A stretch of 64,000 nucleotides of DNA from Dehalococcoidia bacterium (GCA_009692725.1 SHYP01000001.1:62001-126000); one strand, 5' to 3'. Positions 1 to 9,018 are shown, counted from the first letter of the stretch. Translations and numbers: made by a program. The notes: generated from the sequence alone by a model not told the origin.

Positions 1-658
1 ACGACGACCCGCGATGCTCGAGCGACGCTGTCAGCGTCTCGCGCAGCGCAGCGTGCAGCCGTGCCACGCGCCGCGGGCCCAGCTCGCACGCCGGCGTGCG
101 CGGGTCGATGCGCGCGATCCAGCACGCCTCGTCGGCGTAGATGTTGCCGACGCCCGCGCATACCGACTGGTCGAGCAGCGCGGCCTTCACGGCCACGCCG
201 CGCCGCGCGAGCGCCTGCCGCAACCACGCCGCGGAGCACTCCGCACTCAGCGCATCCGGGCCCGTGTGCGGCATCGCCTCGCGCGCGTCCTGCACGACGT
301 GCCACGTCGCGAACTTGCGCATGTCGCGCAGCCGCAGCGAGCTCCCGTCGTCGAGGTCCACGCGCGCGCGCTCGAAGCGCTCCGCCGCGTCCGTCTGCCC
401 CGTGTGCAGGAGCGACCCCGTCATGCGCAGGTGCAGCACCCAGCTCCGGCCATCGTTGAGACGCGCCACGAGGTACTTGCCGTGCCGGTCCAGCGCCTCG
501 ATGCGGCGTCCGGCCAGCGCGCGCTCGAGTGCCCGCGGCGCGTGCGTCACCGCGAGGCGCTCGGCGCCGGGGTGGATGCGCACTTCGGTGATCGTGCGCC
601 CGACCAACAGCGGCGCGAGATCGCGGCGAATCGTTTCGACCTCCGGCAGCTCAGGCAT
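1..658 (-). CDS. mutM: Formamidopyrimidine-DNA glycosylase, partial
   Basis: Base-excision repair glycosylase/AP lyase that removes 8-oxoguanine and ring-opened purines. The ATG at 658 opens with MPELPEVETIRRDL, the family hallmark in which Pro2 is the Schiff-base nucleophile and Glu3 is catalytic. The conserved Lys of the DRHGKYL segment follows. Further on are the H2TH-type stretch with AALLDQS and VGNIYADEAC. The C-terminal zinc finger lies beyond the left edge, so about 219 codons are visible. It sits 33 bp downstream of polA on the same strand, so the two probably form a replication/repair operon. Identification is secure; only its completeness is unknown. Confidence 0.95.
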   Translation of the reverse strand, partial: MPELPEVETIRRDLAPLLVGRTITEVRIHPGAERLAVTHAPRALERALAGRRIEALDRHGKYLVARLNDGRSWVLHLRMTGSLLHTGQTDAAERFERARVDLDDGSSLRLRDMRKFATWHVVQDAREAMPHTGPDALSAECSAAWLRQALARRGVAVKAALLDQSVCAGVGNIYADEACWIARIDPRTPACELGPRRVARLHAALRETLTASLEHRGSS

Positions 659-691
659 CGACCGGCGCGACGCCCCCCACCGCACCGGGCG

Positions 692-3493
692 TCACCGCGC
701 CGCCTCCATCTCGCCCCACGACGTGCCGGACTTCTCGTCGAGATCGAGCGGCACGTCGAGCGCCAGCGAGGGCATGAGCCGCCGCGCGATCGCGCGCACG
801 TCGTCCAACTCCTCGCGCGGCAGCTCGAAGATCAGCTCGTCGTGCACCTGCAGCACCATGCGCGCGAGCTTGCCCGCGGCGCGCCGCTCCAGCAGCTCCG
901 CGTCGATGCGGTTCATCGCGATCTTGATGATGTCCGCGGCGGTCCCCTGGATCGGCATATTGATCGCGATGCGCTCGGCCCCCATGCGCCGGTTGTGGTC
1001 CGTCGATCGCAGTTCCGGGATGTACCGCCGCCGCCCGCTCAGCGTCTCCGCGTACCCCAGCCGGCGCGCCTCCGCGACCGTGCGCTCGCGCCATTGCGCC
1101 ACCGCCGGATAGGCCTCGAAGTACGCGCTGATGAACGCCTCGGCCTCGGCCCGCGGGATGCGCTCGCGCGTCGACAGGCCGAACGCCGTGAGCCCGTACA
1201 GCACGCCGAAGTTGAACACCTTCGCGCGCCGGCGCATCTCCGGTGTGACGCCCTCCAGTGGCACGCCGAACACGCTCGACCCCGTCGCGCGGTGGATGTC
1301 GAGGCCCTCGAGGAAGGCGCGCCGCAGACCCTCGTCGCCCGAGACGTGCGCGAGCACGCGCAGCTCGATCTGCGAGTAGTCGAACGACAGCAGCACGGGA
1401 TCCGTCCCGCACCCGCGCGCGACGAACGCGCGCCTGACCGCGTTGCCGATCTCCGTGCGCACCGGGATGTTCTGCAGGTTCGGGTCGTTCGAGGAGAGCC
1501 GCCCCGTCGCCGCCGTAACCTGCGAGAACACGGTATGCACGCGCCCGGTGCGCGGGTTCACCTGCTGCGGCAGCGTGTCGACGTAGGTCGACTTGATCTT
1601 CGTGAGCTCGCGCCACTGGAGCACGGCGTCCACCGCGGGGTGCACGTCGCGCAGCGCCTCCAGCGCGTCGGCGTCCGTCGTCCAACCCGTCGTCGTCTTG
1701 CGCGTGCGCGGCAGGCCGAGCTCCTCGAACAGCACGAGCGACAGCTGCTGCGGCGACCCGATCTGGAACTCGTGCCCCACCGCGTCGTACACCGCGCGCT
1801 CCGCCGCAGCGATGCGTTCGGCGAGCGTCGCCCCGAGCTCGTGCAACGCCTCGACGTCGATCGCGATGCCCCAGCGTTCCATCCGCGCCAGCACGGGGAT
1901 GTGCGGCAGGTCGATCTCCGCGAACACGACGTCGACGTGCGTCGCCGCGAGCTCCGGCGCGAGCGCGTCCGCAAGCCGCAGCGCGAGGTCGGCGTTGCCC
2001 GCCGCGTACGGCGCGCACTGGGCCGGGTCCGTCTGCGCGAACGTGATCGCCTTGCGGCCGGTCCCCAGCAACGTCTTCGGGTCGACAAGCTCGTGACCGA
2101 GCCGGTCGAACGCGAGCCCGCGCACGGTCACGTTCGCGTCCCCGAGCAGGTAGGCGGCGATCATGGTGTCGAAGTCCAGGCGCTCGACCCAGCGCCCGCC
2201 GCGCGCCTCCGCCAGCGCGAGCAGCGCGTTCTTGCCGTTGTGCGCGACCAGCCGGAACGCCAGGTCCGCGATCACGGGTCCGAGCGCCGCCAGCACCTCG
2301 TCCTGCCCGCACTGGAACGGCGCCGGCGTGCCCTCGTCGCCCAGCAGCGGCGCCTGCGTGTGTCCGAACGGGATGTACCAGCCCTGCCCCGCCTCGACGC
2401 TGAGACCCATGCCCACGAGGCAGTCCGCCGCGCGCATCGGGTGCGCCGCGTCCGCCACCAGCTCGATCGCTGCGCGCCCGCGCGCGCGCAGCTCCGCGGC
2501 CACCTCGGCGAGCCGCGCCGCCGTCGTCACCACCTCGTACGTGCCGGCCAGCGCGGCCGGCGCGGCGGCCGCCGCCCGCGGCTCGGCCTGCGGCGCATCG
2601 GTGACGTGCTCCGGCAGCCTGCTCACGAGCGACCGGAACTCGAGCTCCCGGAACAGCTCGAGCACGGCCTCGCGGTCGTAGTCGCGCACCGCCGCGGGCT
2701 CCAGGTCGAGCGTCACGCTCGGCACGTCGCACACGATCGTCGCGAGCTGTTTCGACTGGCGCGCCGCGTCCTCGCCCTCGCGCAGCGCCTTCTGCGCGCG
2801 CGCCGGCGCGACTTCGTCGAGGTGTTCGAGCATCGCCTCGACGTTCCCCCACTGCTCGATCAGCGCCGCCGCCCCTTTTTCGCCGATGCCGCGCACGCCC
2901 GGGATGTTGTCCGACGTGTCACCGACCAGCGCTTTGTAGTCCACGATCTGGCGCGGCCCAAAGCCCCATCGCTCGCGCACGTGCGCCTCGTCGTACAGCA
3001 CGTAGTCGCGCTGGTACGGCCGGTACATGTACACCTGCACGCCCGGCTGCACGAGCTGGATCAGGTCGTTGTCGAGCGTCACCACCACGACGTCGAGCCC
3101 GCGCGCCACTGCCTGCGTGGCGAGCGTGCCCACCACGTCGTCCGCCTCGAACCCCGCGGCCTCGATGATGGGGATGCGGAACGCCTCCAGTAGCTCGCGC
3201 ACGCGCCCGAGCTGCGGGCGCAGGTCGTCGGGCATCGGGACCCGCGTCGCCTTGTACACGTCCGACACCTCGTGCCGAAACGTCGGCTGCGGCCCGTCCC
3301 AGGCCGCGATCACGTACGTCGGCTGCAGCTCCGCGAGCACGTGCAGCAGGCTATTGGCGTACCCGAACACGGCAGCCACCGACTCGCCCGTGCGCCGCAC
3401 CGTCAACACGTCGCGCAGCGCGAAATACGAGCGGTAGATGATGCCGTGCGAGTCGAGCAGCACGAGCAGCGGTCGTTCGCGAACAGCGGCCAC
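692..3493 (-). CDS. polA: DNA polymerase I
   Basis: Repair and Okazaki-fragment polymerase, 933 aa from a GTG at 3493 (GTG GCC GCT GTT CGC). The frame is open about 93 codons further upstream, but that part is low complexity and lies across the divergent promoter, so I reject it. Order: 5'-3' exonuclease (starts LLVLLDSHGIIYRSY), a 3'-5' exonuclease-like fold, then family A polymerase with motif A DYSQIELRVLAHVSGD, motif B RRAKVFNFGVLYG and motif C LQVHDELIFE. The three proofreading motifs are all eroded: the usual DTET is ELVA, the HN-K-D stretch is HNGKNALLAL, and the final YxxxD region reads YAAGNADLALRL. Proofreading is probably absent, as in Thermus Pol I. It appears leaderless: TATACT ends 6 bases before the GTG. 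Confidence 0.96.
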   Translation of the reverse strand: MAAVRERPLLVLLDSHGIIYRSYFALRDVLTVRRTGESVAAVFGYANSLLHVLAELQPTYVIAAWDGPQPTFRHEVSDVYKATRVPMPDDLRPQLGRVRELLEAFRIPIIEAAGFEADDVVGTLATQAVARGLDVVVVTLDNDLIQLVQPGVQVYMYRPYQRDYVLYDEAHVRERWGFGPRQIVDYKALVGDTSDNIPGVRGIGEKGAAALIEQWGNVEAMLEHLDEVAPARAQKALREGEDAARQSKQLATIVCDVPSVTLDLEPAAVRDYDREAVLELFRELEFRSLVSRLPEHVTDAPQAEPRAAAAAPAALAGTYEVVTTAARLAEVAAELRARGRAAIELVADAAHPMRAADCLVGMGLSVEAGQGWYIPFGHTQAPLLGDEGTPAPFQCGQDEVLAALGPVIADLAFRLVAHNGKNALLALAEARGGRWVERLDFDTMIAAYLLGDANVTVRGLAFDRLGHELVDPKTLLGTGRKAITFAQTDPAQCAPYAAGNADLALRLADALAPELAATHVDVVFAEIDLPHIPVLARMERWGIAIDVEALHELGATLAERIAAAERAVYDAVGHEFQIGSPQQLSLVLFEELGLPRTRKTTTGWTTDADALEALRDVHPAVDAVLQWRELTKIKSTYVDTLPQQVNPRTGRVHTVFSQVTAATGRLSSNDPNLQNIPVRTEIGNAVRRAFVARGCGTDPVLLSFDYSQIELRVLAHVSGDEGLRRAFLEGLDIHRATGSSVFGVPLEGVTPEMRRRAKVFNFGVLYGLTAFGLSTRERIPRAEAEAFISAYFEAYPAVAQWRERTVAEARRLGYAETLSGRRRYIPELRSTDHNRRMGAERIAINMPIQGTAADIIKIAMNRIDAELLERRAAGKLARMVLQVHDELIFELPREELDDVRAIARRLMPSLALDVPLDLDEKSGTSWGEMEAAR

Positions 3494-3499
3494 GCCCGC

Positions 3500-3507
3500 A
3501 GTATAGT
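3500..3507. promoter_or_regulatory. Overlapping bidirectional -10 elements for polA and the ABC permease
   Basis: The sequence AGTATAGT reads TATACT on the minus strand (3505-3500) and TATAGT on the plus strand (3502-3507). The minus-strand box ends 6 bases before the polA GTG. The plus-strand box would start a message for the permease at 3570 with a leader of about 55 bases. The shared, nearly symmetric hexamer suggests one site for RNA polymerase in either direction. Confidence 0.6.
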
Positions 3508-3569
3508 CGGCCCGTCGGTGCGGGCCTCCCCCCACCGCGACGCCGGCGCATGGCGAGCAAGGTTGGCCT

Positions 3570-6500
3570 GTGAACGGCCCGGCAACGACGTGGTGGCTCT
3601 GGCGCACCGCCTGGCGCGGCGAGCTCGGCCTGCGCGCCGCCACCGCGCTCGCCGCGCTCGTGCTGGCCGCCGCGCTCGCAGCCGCGCCGCAGTTCGCCGA
3701 GGCGATGCGCGAGCTCGCGCTCTCGACGGCGCTCGCCACGCGCCCGGCCGCGCAGCCGGACCTGCGCCTCACCCTCGCAGGCGTCCCGCTCGACGGGCGG
3801 CCCTACCAGTCCGCGGCCGAGGACCTCGACCGAGCCGCGCGCGATGCGCTCGGCGAGTCGCCCGTGGACCAGCTGCGCACGATCACCACCGACTCGCTGC
3901 TGATCGCGGCGCCCTCCGGCGCGCGCCCGGACGAGCAGGCCGCGCCAGCCCCCCGCGCCGTGCTGCGCGCGCGCGCCGGGCTGGAGACACGCGTCAGCTA
4001 CCGCGCCGGCCAGCGCGTGCCCGGCATCACCGGCCTGCCCGAGCTGGTGCAGGTCGCCGTCGCGAGCGAGACGGCGGCGCACCGTGGTCTCAGCGTCGGG
4101 CGACGGCTCGTGCTGCACCCGAGCTGGAACGTCGACGCCGCTCCGGTCACCGTCGAGATCGCGGCGATCATCGACCCGGCCGACGCGGGCGACGCGTACT
4201 GGCAGGGCGACGCCGCGCTCGCGCTCGACGGACCCAGCGCCGCCGAGGCGCCGCTCGTGCTGCACGTGCCGGAAGCCACGCTGTTCGGCGCGCTCGCCGC
4301 GCTGCTGCCGGACGCCGCCGCCACGCTCGAGTCGACCTACCGGCTCGGCACCGCGCCGACCCCCGCCACCGCCGAGCCGATGCGCGCGCAGCTCGGCTCG
4401 CTCGCCGCGCGACTCGCGGCGGCGGACCGCCCGGCCGCCGTCGACACGCCGCTCGCGCCGGTGCTCGCGCGCTACGCACGCAGCCACCGCTTCACCACGG
4501 GCACGACACTGCTCGTGGCCGTGCAGCTCGCGGCACTGGCCGCCTTCGCCGTGCGCACGCTCGCGCACGAGGCCGCGCGCCGCCGCGCCCCCGCGGTCGC
4601 ACTGCTGACCGCGCGCGGCGTGGACCCCGGCACGCTGCACGCGGTGCACGCGCTCGAAGCCACGCTGCTCGCGCTGCCCGCCCTCGCGCTCGGGCCGGTA
4701 CTCGGCGGCCTCGCGATCGCCGCGCTGGGCCGCACCGCGCCGTTCGAGGCACTGACCGGCGGCGAGCTGCTCTCGCCCTCACTCGGCGGGACGGCGTGGG
4801 CGCTCGCAGGAGCGGGCACCGCCATCGCGTGGCTCGCGCTCGCGGTGCCGCCACGCAGCGCCGAGCTCGCTCGCGCAAGCGCGCCCAGGCGAGGTTGGTC
4901 GCGCAGCGTCGCGTTGGCCGCCCTCAGCGTCGCGGCGTTCGCCTGGTTGGACGCGACACGCGGCCCGCTCGTCGCCATCGAGTCCGGCCGCCCCGAGCTG
5001 CGGCTCGATCAGCTTGCCGTCCCTATCGTCACGATCGCCGCGGTCGTGTCGCTGGGTGCCGCGGCGGCCTGGCTCGTGCGGCGCGCACTCCCGGCTGCCT
5101 CGGCGCTGCGGACACTCAGCGCGCTCGCGGGCCCGGCCGCGGCCGGCGCGGCGCTCGTGGCCGCGGCCGTGGCGCTCGCGTTCGCCGCGGCGCTCGCCGC
5201 TCCCTCGCTCAGCCGGGCAGCCGCCGCCGCACCCGCCTTCGCCGCGGGCGCCGAGGTGCGCGCGGGCTCCGACGCGCCCGACGCGCCGCTCCCCGCCGCG
5301 GCGAGCGCGCGTTCGCCGGTGTTGCGCACCAGCGCTCGCATCGACGCGAGCGGCCCCGCGATTCCGCGCGACGGCGGCCTCGCCCTGCGCGTGCTCGGCG
5401 TCGACCCTGCGACGCTCGGCGCGGCCACCGACCCTGCGCCGGCGCTCGGCGGCGCCTCGCTCGACGCCGTGCTGACCGCGCTCGCGACGAACGCCGCCGC
5501 CGCCGAGGAGCCGCCGCTGCTCACCGGCGCACGCTTCGTCGGCGCGTGGATGCAGCTGCCGGGCCTGCGCGACGCGACCACGGTCGGCGTGCAGCTGCGC
5601 ACGCGCGCCGGCGCGCTCGTCGACGTCCCGCTGACCACCGTGCTCCCCGGCCAGATCCCCGTGAGCGAGTGGTCGTTCTTCGCCGCCGAGGTGCCCCCGG
5701 CCGCGCGAGAGTCCACGCTGGCCGCGGTCACGCTCACGGTGCACGGCGGCGCCGGCGGCACGTTGCTACTCGGCCCCGTGGTCGCGACCGGCGCGCAGAC
5801 CGTCGCGACGCGCGGCGGCGGCGGCCGCGTACCGTTCACGGGCGGCGTGGTCGTCGACGAGTTCGTCGACGCGAGCCGCTGGGAGCCGCTCACGGACGCC
5901 GACGGCCTCCCCGGCGGCGTGCTCGCCGCCGCCGGGGAGGCGCCGCCCGGGGCGACCGCCGCGACGCGGCTCGACTGGCGCGCCTCCGCCGCGGCGGAGG
6001 GCACCGCGCGCCACGGCCTGCGTCCCGGCGACGGCGCACCCGTGCTGCTCTACCTCGACCGCACGAGCGCGGGCGTGCTGGGGCTCGAGGCCGGCGCAGC
6101 AGCGTCGCTCGAGCTCAACGGCCACCGCGTGCGCGCGCAGGTCGCCGGCCTGCTCGACGCGTTCCCGGGCCTCGCCGACCCCACGGGGACCGCGCCGCAA
6201 CCGCCCGGCTTCGCGATCGCCGAGCTGAGCCGGCTGCGTGCCGCGAGCGTCGCCACTCCTGCCACCGGCTCGGCCACCGCGAACGAAACGTGGTACGCCA
6301 CCAGTGACGCCGACGCGCTGCGCCACGAGCTCGCGGGCGCAGGCGTCCCCATCATCACCGACCGCGCCGCCGCCGCAGCCACGCTCCAGCCCACGACGGT
6401 GACGCCCGCGGGCTGGGCCGGGCTGCTGCTGCTCGCCGCGCGCGCCGCGACGGTGCTCGCTGCGCTGGTCCTGCTCGCGAGCGGCGCGAACGCCTCGACG

Positions 6501-6755
6501 ACGACGCGCATCGCCGCGCTCGCCGCCGGCACCGCGCTCGGGCTCGCCGCCGGAGCCGCGCTGCATCCGTGGGTGCTGCACGCCGTCGCGTGGTCCGGGG
6601 CGGCAGAGCAGCTCGCGCCCGCCCCGGTCGCAGCGATCGAGTGGACGCCGGTCGTCGCCACAGTGGCGCTGCTGGCGATCGCTGCCGTCGCGCGCGCCAT
6701 CGCCGTCCCGCTCGCTCGCCTTGCGCAGCCGCGCCGCGCGGCGCCCGTCCCGTGA
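3570..6755 (+). CDS. Large ABC transporter permease, FtsX/MacB-like
   Basis: Integral membrane protein of 1061 aa, GTG start. One membrane segment follows the N-terminus (AATALAALVLAAALAAAP), then an extracytoplasmic stretch of some 280 residues. A multi-span FtsX-like module with LLTARGVDPGTLHAVHALEA follows at roughly 310-440. Further helices lie near 450-560, then a second long extracytoplasmic region and a terminal helix cluster. The last cluster is shorter than a usual FtsX domain and lacks the basic cytoplasmic loop normally seen there. It overlaps the start of the next gene, so the two are translationally coupled. By family it would couple ATP hydrolysis to movement or release of cell-envelope substrates. 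The substrate is unknown, and the partner ATPase looks inactive. Confidence 0.8.
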   Translation: MNGPATTWWLWRTAWRGELGLRAATALAALVLAAALAAAPQFAEAMRELALSTALATRPAAQPDLRLTLAGVPLDGRPYQSAAEDLDRAARDALGESPVDQLRTITTDSLLIAAPSGARPDEQAAPAPRAVLRARAGLETRVSYRAGQRVPGITGLPELVQVAVASETAAHRGLSVGRRLVLHPSWNVDAAPVTVEIAAIIDPADAGDAYWQGDAALALDGPSAAEAPLVLHVPEATLFGALAALLPDAAATLESTYRLGTAPTPATAEPMRAQLGSLAARLAAADRPAAVDTPLAPVLARYARSHRFTTGTTLLVAVQLAALAAFAVRTLAHEAARRRAPAVALLTARGVDPGTLHAVHALEATLLALPALALGPVLGGLAIAALGRTAPFEALTGGELLSPSLGGTAWALAGAGTAIAWLALAVPPRSAELARASAPRRGWSRSVALAALSVAAFAWLDATRGPLVAIESGRPELRLDQLAVPIVTIAAVVSLGAAAAWLVRRALPAASALRTLSALAGPAAAGAALVAAAVALAFAAALAAPSLSRAAAAAPAFAAGAEVRAGSDAPDAPLPAAASARSPVLRTSARIDASGPAIPRDGGLALRVLGVDPATLGAATDPAPALGGASLDAVLTALATNAAAAEEPPLLTGARFVGAWMQLPGLRDATTVGVQLRTRAGALVDVPLTTVLPGQIPVSEWSFFAAEVPPAARESTLAAVTLTVHGGAGGTLLLGPVVATGAQTVATRGGGGRVPFTGGVVVDEFVDASRWEPLTDADGLPGGVLAAAGEAPPGATAATRLDWRASAAAEGTARHGLRPGDGAPVLLYLDRTSAGVLGLEAGAAASLELNGHRVRAQVAGLLDAFPGLADPTGTAPQPPGFAIAELSRLRAASVATPATGSATANETWYATSDADALRHELAGAGVPIITDRAAAAATLQPTTVTPAGWAGLLLLAARAATVLAALVLLASGANASTTTRIAALAAGTALGLAAGAALHPWVLHAVAWSGAAEQLAPAPVAAIEWTPVVATVALLAIAAVARAIAVPLARLAQPRRAAPVP

Positions 6756-7708
6756 CCGCAATGACGGAGCGCGCTGCCCCCTCGTTCGTCGTACGCGACC
6801 TGCACTTCGTCGGCGCTCCCGCGTACGGCGCGCTGCCCGCGGCCGCGCCACTGCACGCGCTCCGCCTCGAGCTCCACGCGGGCGAGCTCACGGTGCTGCT
6901 CGGCGCGCCGGACGACGGCGGCCCGTCGCTGCTGCGGCTGCTCGCGGGCCTCGCGCGGCCCGACCGCGGCGCTATCGTCGTAGACGGCCGCGACCTCGCC
7001 GGGGCGTCCGCGGCCGAGCTCGCCGCGCACCGCCGCACACTCGGCCTCGCGCTCGGCGACCCCGGGGCCTCGCTGCTCCCGGACGCCGACGCGCTCACGA
7101 ACGTCGAGCTGCCGCTGCGCGTACGCGGGCTGGCCCCGCGCGAGGCTCGCGCCACCGCGGAGGCGACGCTGCGAGCGCTCGACTTCCCGCCCGACCGCCG
7201 CCGCGCCCGCGACTACGCCCCCGCTCAGCAGCGCGTGCTCGCGCTTGCGGTCGCGCTTGCAGCTCGCCCCGCGCGACTGCTGCTCGAGGAGCCCGCGCTC
7301 GGCCTCGACGCGCTCGCAACCGACGACGTCTGGCAGCGCCTGCGCGACTACGCGACGCGCCCAGCGCCGGGCGGCGCGCCGGACGAGCTGGGCGCTACCG
7401 TGATCGTCGCGACCAGCGATGCGGCGCTCGCCGCACGCGCGCCGCGCACCATCGTGATGCGCGCGGGGCGCGCGATCGCCGAGCGCGTGCGCACCGTGGC
7501 CTTCGCGCGCGGCGGCGGCGACCGCTTCGAGGAGTACGCGCTCCTCGACGCCAACGGCGCGCTCACGCTCCCCGCCGACGCGCTGCGCGCCGCCGGCATC
7601 GCCGAACGCATCGAGCTCGTCCCGCAGCCGGACCGCCTGGAGCTCCACCCGGAGCGCGTGCCCGAGCACGAGCGCGAGCCGCGCTGGCGCCCCCGCCCGC
7701 GCCCCTAG
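6752..7708 (+). CDS. ABC-type ATPase homologue with degenerate catalytic motifs and AbrB-like tail
   Basis: 318 aa from a GTG that overlaps the permease stop (an ATG at 6761 is also possible). The fold is that of a MacB/LolD-type nucleotide-binding subunit, but its motifs are lost. The Walker A position reads LLGAPDDGGPSLL without the lysine. The signature region is YAPAQQRVLALAVAL instead of LSGGQ-type. Walker B is LLLEEP, and the H-loop is VIVATSD without histidine. Residues around 260-300 (LLDANGALTLPADALRAAGI) resemble a SpoVT/AbrB-like half domain, which I recall on related ABC ATPases of Chloroflexota and Actinobacteria. Hydrolysis of ATP is unlikely. It may act as a structural partner, or the pair may be decaying. 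Confidence 0.75.
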   Translation: MTAMTERAAPSFVVRDLHFVGAPAYGALPAAAPLHALRLELHAGELTVLLGAPDDGGPSLLRLLAGLARPDRGAIVVDGRDLAGASAAELAAHRRTLGLALGDPGASLLPDADALTNVELPLRVRGLAPREARATAEATLRALDFPPDRRRARDYAPAQQRVLALAVALAARPARLLLEEPALGLDALATDDVWQRLRDYATRPAPGGAPDELGATVIVATSDAALAARAPRTIVMRAGRAIAERVRTVAFARGGGDRFEEYALLDANGALTLPADALRAAGIAERIELVPQPDRLELHPERVPEHEREPRWRPRPRP

Positions 7709-7718
7709 CGCGAGCGCG

Positions 7719-8138
7719 TCATGGGCGAGCCATGGCCGCAGCAGCGCGCGATCGCGCGGGCTCGACACTCAGGCGAGCCTCAGCGGGCGCGTCGAGATCG
7801 CAGATGCCCTGGAACAGGTCCAGCTTCCACTGCTCGAGCGCATCGTTCGCATCCCGCAACGGCGTTTTGAGGTCGTCCAGCGCAACGCCTTCCAGCGTGC
7901 TGAGCCCGGACTGGTAGCGGCCGAGGAACGCCTCGACCGCTCTCGTGATCGCGTCCGCCGCCCCAGACACGACCCAGCTAGCCGCTCGGTCGGCACCCGC
8001 GTCTGCGCTATCTCCGCCGCTGGCGGTCGCGTCGACGCTCCAGCACGGCTCGGCGTCCGCGCCGTCGTCGCCGCCGCAGCCAAGCGCCAGGAGTGTAACG
8101 AGCGCGCACCCCGCCAGCAGCGCCCCGCGCCGGTTCAT
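7719..8138 (-). CDS. Small lipoprotein of unknown function
   Basis: 139 aa from the ATG at 8138 (MNRRGALLAG); a GTG at 8156 in the same frame is the alternative. The N-terminus is a lipoprotein signal: two arginines, a hydrophobic stretch and the lipobox LLALGC before an acidic GGDDGADAE linker. The mature part is about 110 residues with a central helical segment (ALDDLKTPLRDANDALEQW) and two further cysteines. I recognise no family. It lies 30 bp downstream of a second, frame-broken lipoprotein gene and may be its paralogue or operon partner. It would be acylated outside the membrane; lspA for processing is at 20358. Confidence 0.6.
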   Translation of the reverse strand: MNRRGALLAGCALVTLLALGCGGDDGADAEPCWSVDATASGGDSADAGADRAASWVVSGAADAITRAVEAFLGRYQSGLSTLEGVALDDLKTPLRDANDALEQWKLDLFQGICDLDAPAEARLSVEPARSRAAAAMARP

Positions 8139-8168
8139 CGAGCGGACCGCGGCCACGGGCCGCGCGCC

Positions 8169-8623
8169 CTACTTGCAGCGCTTCTCGTGCCAGGCCGTCA
8201 CGTCGGTCTCCGCGGCCACGACCTTCGCCCCCACGGCCTCGGCCTTCTTCTCGTCGACCTTCTTCTCGTCCCACTTGGCGTCCTTCAGGAGGTCGAGCGC
8301 CTCTTGGTTCGCGCTCTTGAGCGCCTTTGCGTCGGCCTTGAGGTCCTCCGGCGCGCTCTTCTCGAGTTCGCTCAGTTGCTTCGTGTACTCGTTGGTGAGC
8401 GGCTCCATCGCCTTCTTGTACTCGTCCGCCGAGTAGCTGGCGCCGAGGCGCGTCGCAGCAGCGTCGATGCGCTTGTCGAGGTCACTATCGCGGATCAGCA
8501 GGATGTCGACGAGCGCGCAGGAGTCGGTCACCTGCTTCGCTCGTTGGCACCGCCGCCACCGCAGGCGAGCGCCACCGCCGCGACGAACACGCTCACTCCA
8601 AGCAGCACCGCGCGACCAATCAC
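8169..8623 (-). pseudogene. Frameshifted small lipoprotein gene
   Basis: A GTG at 8623, preceded by the strong ribosome site GGAGGAGG, opens a lipoprotein signal (MIGRAVLLGVSVFVAAVALAC, shown here as MIGRAVLLG then a hydrophobic core and LALAC). That frame stops at 8528. The mature domain continues in another frame from about 8555 to the stop at 8169, as a lysine-rich, helical segment of about 125 residues (starts KQVTDSCALVDILL, ends AWHEKRCK). One inserted or lost base in the GGTGGCGGCGGTGCC tract would join the two. It may be a true pseudogene or a sequencing slip; codon use in both parts looks like real coding sequence. Confidence 0.65.
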
Positions 8624-8673
8624 CCGAGCCTCCTCCGGCCACTCCGCAACTCGAATTCCGAACGGAGCGAGCG

Positions 8674-9018
8674 CTACGTTTGGTCTCCTCGCGTCTGCCG
8701 CGCCATTTCCCCCGTGTTATCGGCGATGCGGAACAGCACGATCATGAGCTCGCAGTTCACGCGGGACCAGATTACCAACGCGAGGAACACGAACGGCGCG
8801 AGGACGAGCCCGAGCACGACGCCCACGCCTCCCGCGGCGCCGGCCAGCCCGATCAACACCCCCAGCCCGGCAAGCGTGCTGAGGACGAGGAGGAACAGAT
8901 ATAGCACCTTGATCAACGTGGTCGAGATCGAAGTCTCGAAGGACAAATCGAAGAGCTTCCGCAGGAATCCCTTCGAGTAGGGAGCCACCATCAGCTCCCC
9001 TACCGATTCCGCGGCCAT
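8674..9018 (-). CDS. DUF4282 membrane protein
   Basis: 114 aa from the ATG at 9018; an in-frame GTG lies at 9027. The sequence FLRKLFDLSFETSISTTLIK and the closing LMIVLFRIADNTGEMA match the DUF4282 family: small proteins with two transmembrane helices, here about residues 40-60 and 68-90, separated by a Gly/Ala-rich turn. The biochemical role of the family is not established. It is transcribed away from the plus-strand gene at 9323 and lies upstream of the two lipoprotein genes, which may share its message. Confidence 0.75.
   Translation of the reverse strand: MAAESVGELMVAPYSKGFLRKLFDLSFETSISTTLIKVLYLFLLVLSTLAGLGVLIGLAGAAGGVGVVLGLVLAPFVFLALVIWSRVNCELMIVLFRIADNTGEMARQTRGDQT

Noticed and set aside
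14..3193. Open frame of over 1000 codons on the plus strand opposite polA
   Set aside because: Arg/His/Leu-rich composition with no domain; it is the antisense shadow that GC-rich codon use creates over polA and mutM.
3494..3772. A 93-residue N-terminal extension of DNA polymerase I
   Set aside because: It crosses the divergent promoter and the permease start and has no resemblance to Pol I N-termini.
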